A stretch of 64,000 nt of DNA from Umbelopsis isabellina (lineage: Eukaryota > Mucoromycota > Umbelopsidomycetes > Umbelopsidales > Umbelopsidaceae). The notes under the pieces were generated by a model that saw only the letters and a list, made by a program, of their open reading frames with translations, was not told the origin of the DNA and did no database searches. Below are positions 59,863-64,000 of the stretch, piece by piece; the stretch's first letter is position 1, and each line of letters begins with the position of its first letter. The stretch lies in contig JAEPQZ010000011.1 of the NCBI GenBank assembly GCA_016758905.1, forward strand, positions 826,185 to 890,184. The letters run 5' to 3'. The position numbers and the translations under genes were made by a program.

Positions 59863-60686
59863 AGTAGATTATTACGGCTCGTTGCTTTTCATAAAATTTT
59901 AAGTGTATATGGCGACGCGATCAAATGCCCTTAGCTGTGTTCATTTGAAGAAGCTGCTGACGGCTCCGCTCTCTTGTGTATAGCAATGCCTCAATTTAGT
60001 ATGATTGCCTTTACGTTAACAACTTTTACGCCGCGTGATTTAGGCTTTTTATAGTCATGACATGATCCCTTCTCATCATCCACATTATACCGCATTGATA
60101 TTTGACAATGTGAATTTGCTGCTTTTGGGACCTGAGCTGCAAGTGCATTTTATGCCAAACGTTTATATATAAATCCGGAGCAAGACCTGGTACATCACCG
60201 CGCTGATGCTACTACTGATCATAGCAAGTCCGACGGCGTTTTTTTGACATCGAAACAAACAAAGAGTAGATATTATAGCGAGAGTTTGACTAAGTTCGGG
60301 TCACTGCAACATAAAAACAATAACGAATCGCTTAACTTTTATGTGCCCTTCCAGATGATTCAGTATAATCATTTTTCTTAAGCCACCAGCCGTTCGGTAC
60401 GTGTAATACATAACATGAAAGCATTGGAATTAACAGTTAAGGCATCATTGTATTGCATAGGTGATTTGATAGATCACATACGCAAATGCCATTTCTACTC
60501 GGTCTTCTATTCCCTGGTACTCAAACAAATGTGACGATAACCAAAAAAAGAGCCTAAAAGAGAGCAGATAGCCTTATTAGACGAAATGGGTTTAGGTATG
60601 CACGAAGGCCGCGTAATCGCTCATACGTCTAAAATTAATTAATTTTAAGCTGAAATGTCCCAAACATACTTTTTCTTTACTATCAT
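59863..60686. other. Intergenic region
   Basis: About 820 bases upstream of the short-chain dehydrogenase. No gene, repeat or RNA gene is supported. Confidence 0.4.
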
Positions 60687-61887
60687 ATGCCTCTAAGTGT
60701 TGAAAAAAGAGATTTGACTGGGCTTACTGCTATTGTCACAGGTGGAAACGCCGGTAGGTTGTTTAGAGCGTGTCTTTTCTGTGGGGGTCCGAAAGCTTGG
60801 ACCTGTGTAGATGAGCTTGACATGCACGTTCCACACATGTCAGTCCATGGTGAACACGACATGCTAACTGACATGTTCAGGTATTGGTTATGAAACCGTT
60901 AGAATGCTCAGCGAAATGGGCGCCACTGTTACTATCGCCTGTCGCAACGCTGAGAAAGGTCAAGCTGCTGCTGAAGGTATTGAGAAGATCACTGGAAACA
61001 AACCCGAAGTTGGTTCCATTGATCTCTGCAGTTTCGCCTCCGTTGCTGCTTTTGTCGAATCGTTCAAATCAAAGCATGATCGTATCGATATCCTGGTCAA
61101 CAATGCCGGATTTGTTTCAATGGCCAAGGGCGATGAAGCGTACACCGGCGATGGTTTGGAGACAGAGTAAGATATTTGATGGTGGTTCTTCGATATTTTC
61201 GATTGACCATGCTAATTAATTTACGTTATGCAGTGCACAAGTCAATCATCTTTCACAATTCCTCTTGACCAGCCAATTGATGCCTTTACTCAAGCATGCC
61301 GCTCAGAATAAGATCCGAGACTTTGTTCCTCGCGTTGTGGTGGTTTCATCTGACGCTGGTAAGGTTGGAAAAGTCAACACCAGCTATTGGGAGAAACAAG
61401 GACAGGACAAATTGCCCTGGTTCTTTGGCAGATATGGAGACACAAAGTTGGCTTTTGCCATTGTCAGCAAAAAGTTGGCAGACATCGTTGAGTCCGATGG
61501 TGTTTTGGTGCATATGGTTCATCCTGGATATGTTGCCTCCGGTAAGTATCAAGCTGTTATGTATTTTACATTCATTCAGGTTACACCAATACTCATCGAC
61601 GGTATATAGATATTCACGCTAAAAACGATAATGGACTGCCCCAATTTATGACTAAAACTATGGGCTGGATTATGAACCTTACCGCTCGCACTGCTGCTCA
61701 AGGTGCCATGACTAGCGTTTACTGCGCCGTCTCTGTCGAAGCTGAAAAATCCACTGGCAAATATTGGTACTCTAACAAGATTGCAAATTATCCCAACAGC
61801 GTTATCACAAATCAAGAAGCAGCGGATAAGTTTTGGAATGACTCCGTTAACGTCCTCAAGGAGAGAGGCTACGAAATCTTAATTTAA
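60687..61887 (+). CDS. Short-chain dehydrogenase/reductase
   Basis: NAD(P)-dependent oxidoreductase of the SDR superfamily, of the retinol dehydrogenase/WWOX-like type. Four exons (60687-60753, 60881-61166, 61234-61541, 61610-61887), phases consistent, 312 aa. The Rossmann motif TGGNAGIGYET is split by intron 1. Further motifs: TIACRNAEKGQAAAEGIEKI (the Arg after strand 2 favours NADP), LCSFASVAAF, DILVNNAGFVS, the catalytic Ser in RVVVVSSDAGKVG, and YGDTKLA providing the YxxxK pair. The PG motif follows in VHMVHPGYVAS. Substrate cannot be told. A decayed copy of exon 2 lies about 180 bases downstream. Confidence 0.9.
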
Positions 61888-62060
61888 AATAGTTATATCA
61901 CATTAGCGTAATTGCAGCTGGCAAGAGACGACTATTGTTTCTATGTCGAAGTAATAAAATTTAATAGGTAAGCCATATAACATGAGCAAATAGTGATGAA
62001 TAGGTATCAATGGTCCACTATTCTGTTGCTATAACAAATGTGATATCAACCCATCCGTTT

Positions 62061-62200
62061 GGCTATTGGCTTATAAACCATTAGAAAGCTCAGCAAAGTA
62101 ATAGCCAATGTCATGATTGCCTGTTACAGTGTCGACAGGTCGAGCTATTACCAAAGACATTAACCACATATGCGAAGAATCGCTGAATTGGTTCGCTGAA
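62061..62200 (+). pseudogene. Decayed partial copy of the SDR gene
   Basis: Matches the start of exon 2 of the SDR at 60881, for example CTATTGGCTTATAAACCATT against GTATTGGTTATGAAACCGTT, and ATGATTGCCTGT against ACTATCGCCTGT. Translated in the parent frame it reads AIGL-stop-TIRKLSK and VMIACYSVDRSS, against GIGYETVRMLSE and VTIACRNAEKGQ. A stop replaces the Glu after the glycine motif. Similarity fades after about 62165 but GAATTGGTTCG near 62182 still fits. No other exon copy was found. Confidence 0.65.
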
Positions 62201-63093
62201 CCCGGCCATTTTTCGCATTTACATAATCGTTTGTGCGATGCTATCAATATATGCAGTGTCAAAAGGTGTCTATATGTAATTTGATAAGCCAGAATGATTG
62301 GCTTTGATTAATATCATGATCACTTGTTGGGGTATGGATAATTATTAAAGCAGCAGAGATATGGCTATGAGCGATTGTAGATAACAGAGATTAAATCATA
62401 ATACGACTCCCTGATATTTCCTACAACCTTTTATACGAACATCCATTGATATCACAGCATGTGAAGCAGATGGCCGACATGGTACAACGGATGGCAAATG
62501 TTCGCTCACTGATACTTGAGATAGTAAAGGAACGGCACTATAACCCATTCAAAGTTCTTCTACGAGTGAAGCAGTCTTTTTGTCAACAGACGATCTTGCC
62601 GGATGGATAAAGCGAAGGAGAGATATAATTTTCGCAAATGAAAATGCAGAACAACTGCAAACAACACGGTATGTTCTTAGGATGGCATGCGAGAATGATA
62701 TCTAGAGGTGAAAATGGATAACTTTATTGAATAAAAGAGGCTATGACTACCATCTATATTACTATATACTAAACTAAAGATCATCAATATGGCTGGAGAA
62801 ATCTTGAAACTGATGCATGCTCCAAGAACCTACAATATGGAAAAGAATTTGGAAAAGAAGTATACTTACCGAGACAGTAGCTACTACTGGCAAAGTCCAA
62901 TTCAAGCAAGCGATCAAGACTTTTAGACTAGTAATAGAAGGTTAATAGTGATACAAGGTTAATAGTACTTGACCTTACTCATTTCTAAACTAAAGGTTCT
63001 CATTTCTAGCTAAACTGTACTTGGCCCACCACACCGCCTACGGAGCCACAGTACCAGGGACCTTTGGGCACCCACTATCCCTCCACCCGAACA

Positions 63094-63126
63094 CACCACC
63101 ACCATCACCACCATCACCACCACCAC
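63094..63126 (+). repeat. CAC/CAT trinucleotide microsatellite
   Basis: Run of CAC triplets with interspersed CAT (CACCACCACCATCACCACCA...). It lies in non-coding sequence. Confidence 0.9.
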
Positions 63127-63660
63127 TTGAAAAATCACCAACATTTTGAAAATATCTAAAATACCTCAGGGGATGGTGCTTCTAGCTATGCACTTACCTC
63201 GAGTTTATAGTCTTAGCTTGAGCTTGGCTAACGAGTCGTGTTTATCACACTCTGTCAACAAAAAAAACAAAAAAACAAATGAGTTTTTTATGCTTTGACT
63301 TTTAAGAGGTTAGGTCTTGGAGCATGCAATCAGTAGTCTTGGTCAGCCTATAGACAGGACAATCCTTAGGGTCAAGCCTTGAGTGAGGATCCTTAGTTCT
63401 TGTACTTTTTTATACGCGTTTCTTGAAAATCTTGAGCTCTTTCAAGATCCCTCCCTTTTTTTTTGATTTCAGACGGGGCATAATGTGTCTGAGCGGCACA
63501 AAAAGCGGAGGTGGCACGAAGGGGCTGATCAGTGCGGGGAAAGAGGTATAAGCAAGATAAGGGCTATTGGAAAATGATAGGGAAGAGGAGAAAAAGGTAA
63601 CGATTGAGAAAAAAACGACGTGTCTTTTTATAACAAAACATCGCGAGCTTCGCATCGTTT

Positions 63661-63688
63661 TTCGTGTTCGTGTTCGTGTTCGTGTTCG
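63661..63688 (+). repeat. TTCGTG hexamer repeat
   Basis: Four perfect copies of TTCGTG followed by TTCGTCGTG. It explains the Thr-Asn and Thr-Arg repeats in the minus-strand frames here. Confidence 0.9.
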
Positions 63689-63880
63689 TCGTGTTTCGCG
63701 TTTGGTATTTCGTGGTTTGCAGTATTCGCGTTTTGCGATCCGTGATTTGCTGTTTCCGCGGTCGTGAACTGAGCGTTGATACTTGGTCGTATTTTTTTTG
63801 ACATGTGCTTTTGACCGTGTTGCTCCCCCGCGATGTTTTGTCTGCGACCCCCGTGTTATACGTTATTTTAACCAAGCTAG

Positions 63881-64000
63881 ATTTTAGTGAGAAAGTACTA
63901 TACTTTGTGCAAGAAAGCCGAAGGCAAGGCTAAAGTGAAGTTGAAAGATGTGAACTGTCAAACCAAACAAGCTTTCTTTGTTCCAAATATGGTACACAAT
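63881..64000 (+). mobile_element. Ty1/copia-type retrotransposon polyprotein fragment (partial)
   Basis: The last 120 bases are one open frame of 40 codons that runs off the window. It contains GKAKVKLKDVNCQTKQAFFV then PNMVHN. This fits the pattern between the aspartic protease and integrase zinc region of copia elements (G-x-V-x-L, then LYVP-x-L/M-x-x-NL), where a ring of short beta-strands leads to VP and N-L. An in-frame stop lies directly upstream, so the element may be truncated, spliced or decayed here. Only a short stretch is visible. Confidence 0.5.

Larger units (their letters stand above)
61888..63880. other. Intergenic region downstream of SDR
   Basis: About 2 kb. Apart from the SDR relic it holds two simple repeats (63094-63126 and 63661-63688). 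Open frames on the minus strand at 63410-63875 encode low-complexity products driven by the hexamer repeat and are not supported as genes. This may be the flank or a long terminal repeat of the element that begins at 63881, but I could not find its ends. Confidence 0.4.

Noticed and set aside
63410-63875. Minus-strand frames near the right edge
   Set aside because: Content is dominated by the TTCGTG hexamer and poly(T) tracts; no domain is visible.

Overview
This 64 kb window comes from the nuclear genome of a filamentous fungus. I place it, by inference, in an early-diverging lineage such as Mucoromycota. The genes are dense, on both strands, and full of short GT-AG introns of roughly 45 to 100 bases. 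The gene set is fungal: an MNN9-type GT62 mannosyltransferase, a Zn2Cys6 regulator, an MTC1 homologue, a GPR1/FUN34/YaaH transporter, an endopolyphosphatase and a proton-pumping P-type ATPase. The ATPase looks more like the plant-type branch than yeast Pma1, which points away from typical ascomycetes. I rebuilt exons by hand from splice signals and reading-frame phase; almost every multi-exon model closes into one intact frame.

Layout. 0-6 kb: partial Zn2Cys6 factor (-), RFC clamp-loader subunit (+), GT62 mannosyltransferase (-), PEX16 (-). 8-14 kb: two Sin3/Rpd3 histone deacetylase subunits facing each other (Sds3-like +, SAP30-like -), a protein with PP1 docking motifs (+) and a serine-rich hypothetical protein (+). 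14-21 kb: MUS81 nuclease (-), endopolyphosphatase PPN1 (-), a hypothetical protein (+) and a small membrane protein (-). 21-29 kb, mostly +: mitochondrial membrane protein, MTC1, Golgi-type putative glycosyltransferase, acetate-transporter family protein, and a proline-rich protein with a twin CX3C motif. 29-37 kb: NPF-rich protein (-), SKI3 (-), ERV1 (+), F-box protein (+). 37.5-38.3 kb: a non-coding interval with a dense run of inverted repeats, my best candidate for an undescribed structured RNA. 38.6-50.5 kb: topoisomerase III (-), MFS_1-like transporter (+), plasma-membrane H+-ATPase (+) behind a 2.7 kb intergenic region. 52-62 kb: two-finger GATA factor (-), aquaglyceroporin (-), RanBP3/Yrb2-like protein (+), short-chain dehydrogenase (+) with a decayed partial copy just downstream. 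The last 120 bases open into what looks like a Ty1/copia polyprotein that runs off the window.

Functional links. Most genes are housekeeping. RFC, MUS81 and topoisomerase III act in replication and recombination. Sds3-like and SAP30-like proteins are expected to sit in the same Sin3 complex. ERV1 and the protein at 21.3 kb point to mitochondria. The H+-ATPase, MFS, aquaporin and acetate-family proteins are membrane transporters. Nothing suggests a secondary-metabolite cluster. I saw no CRISPR array, no rRNA and no convincing tRNA.
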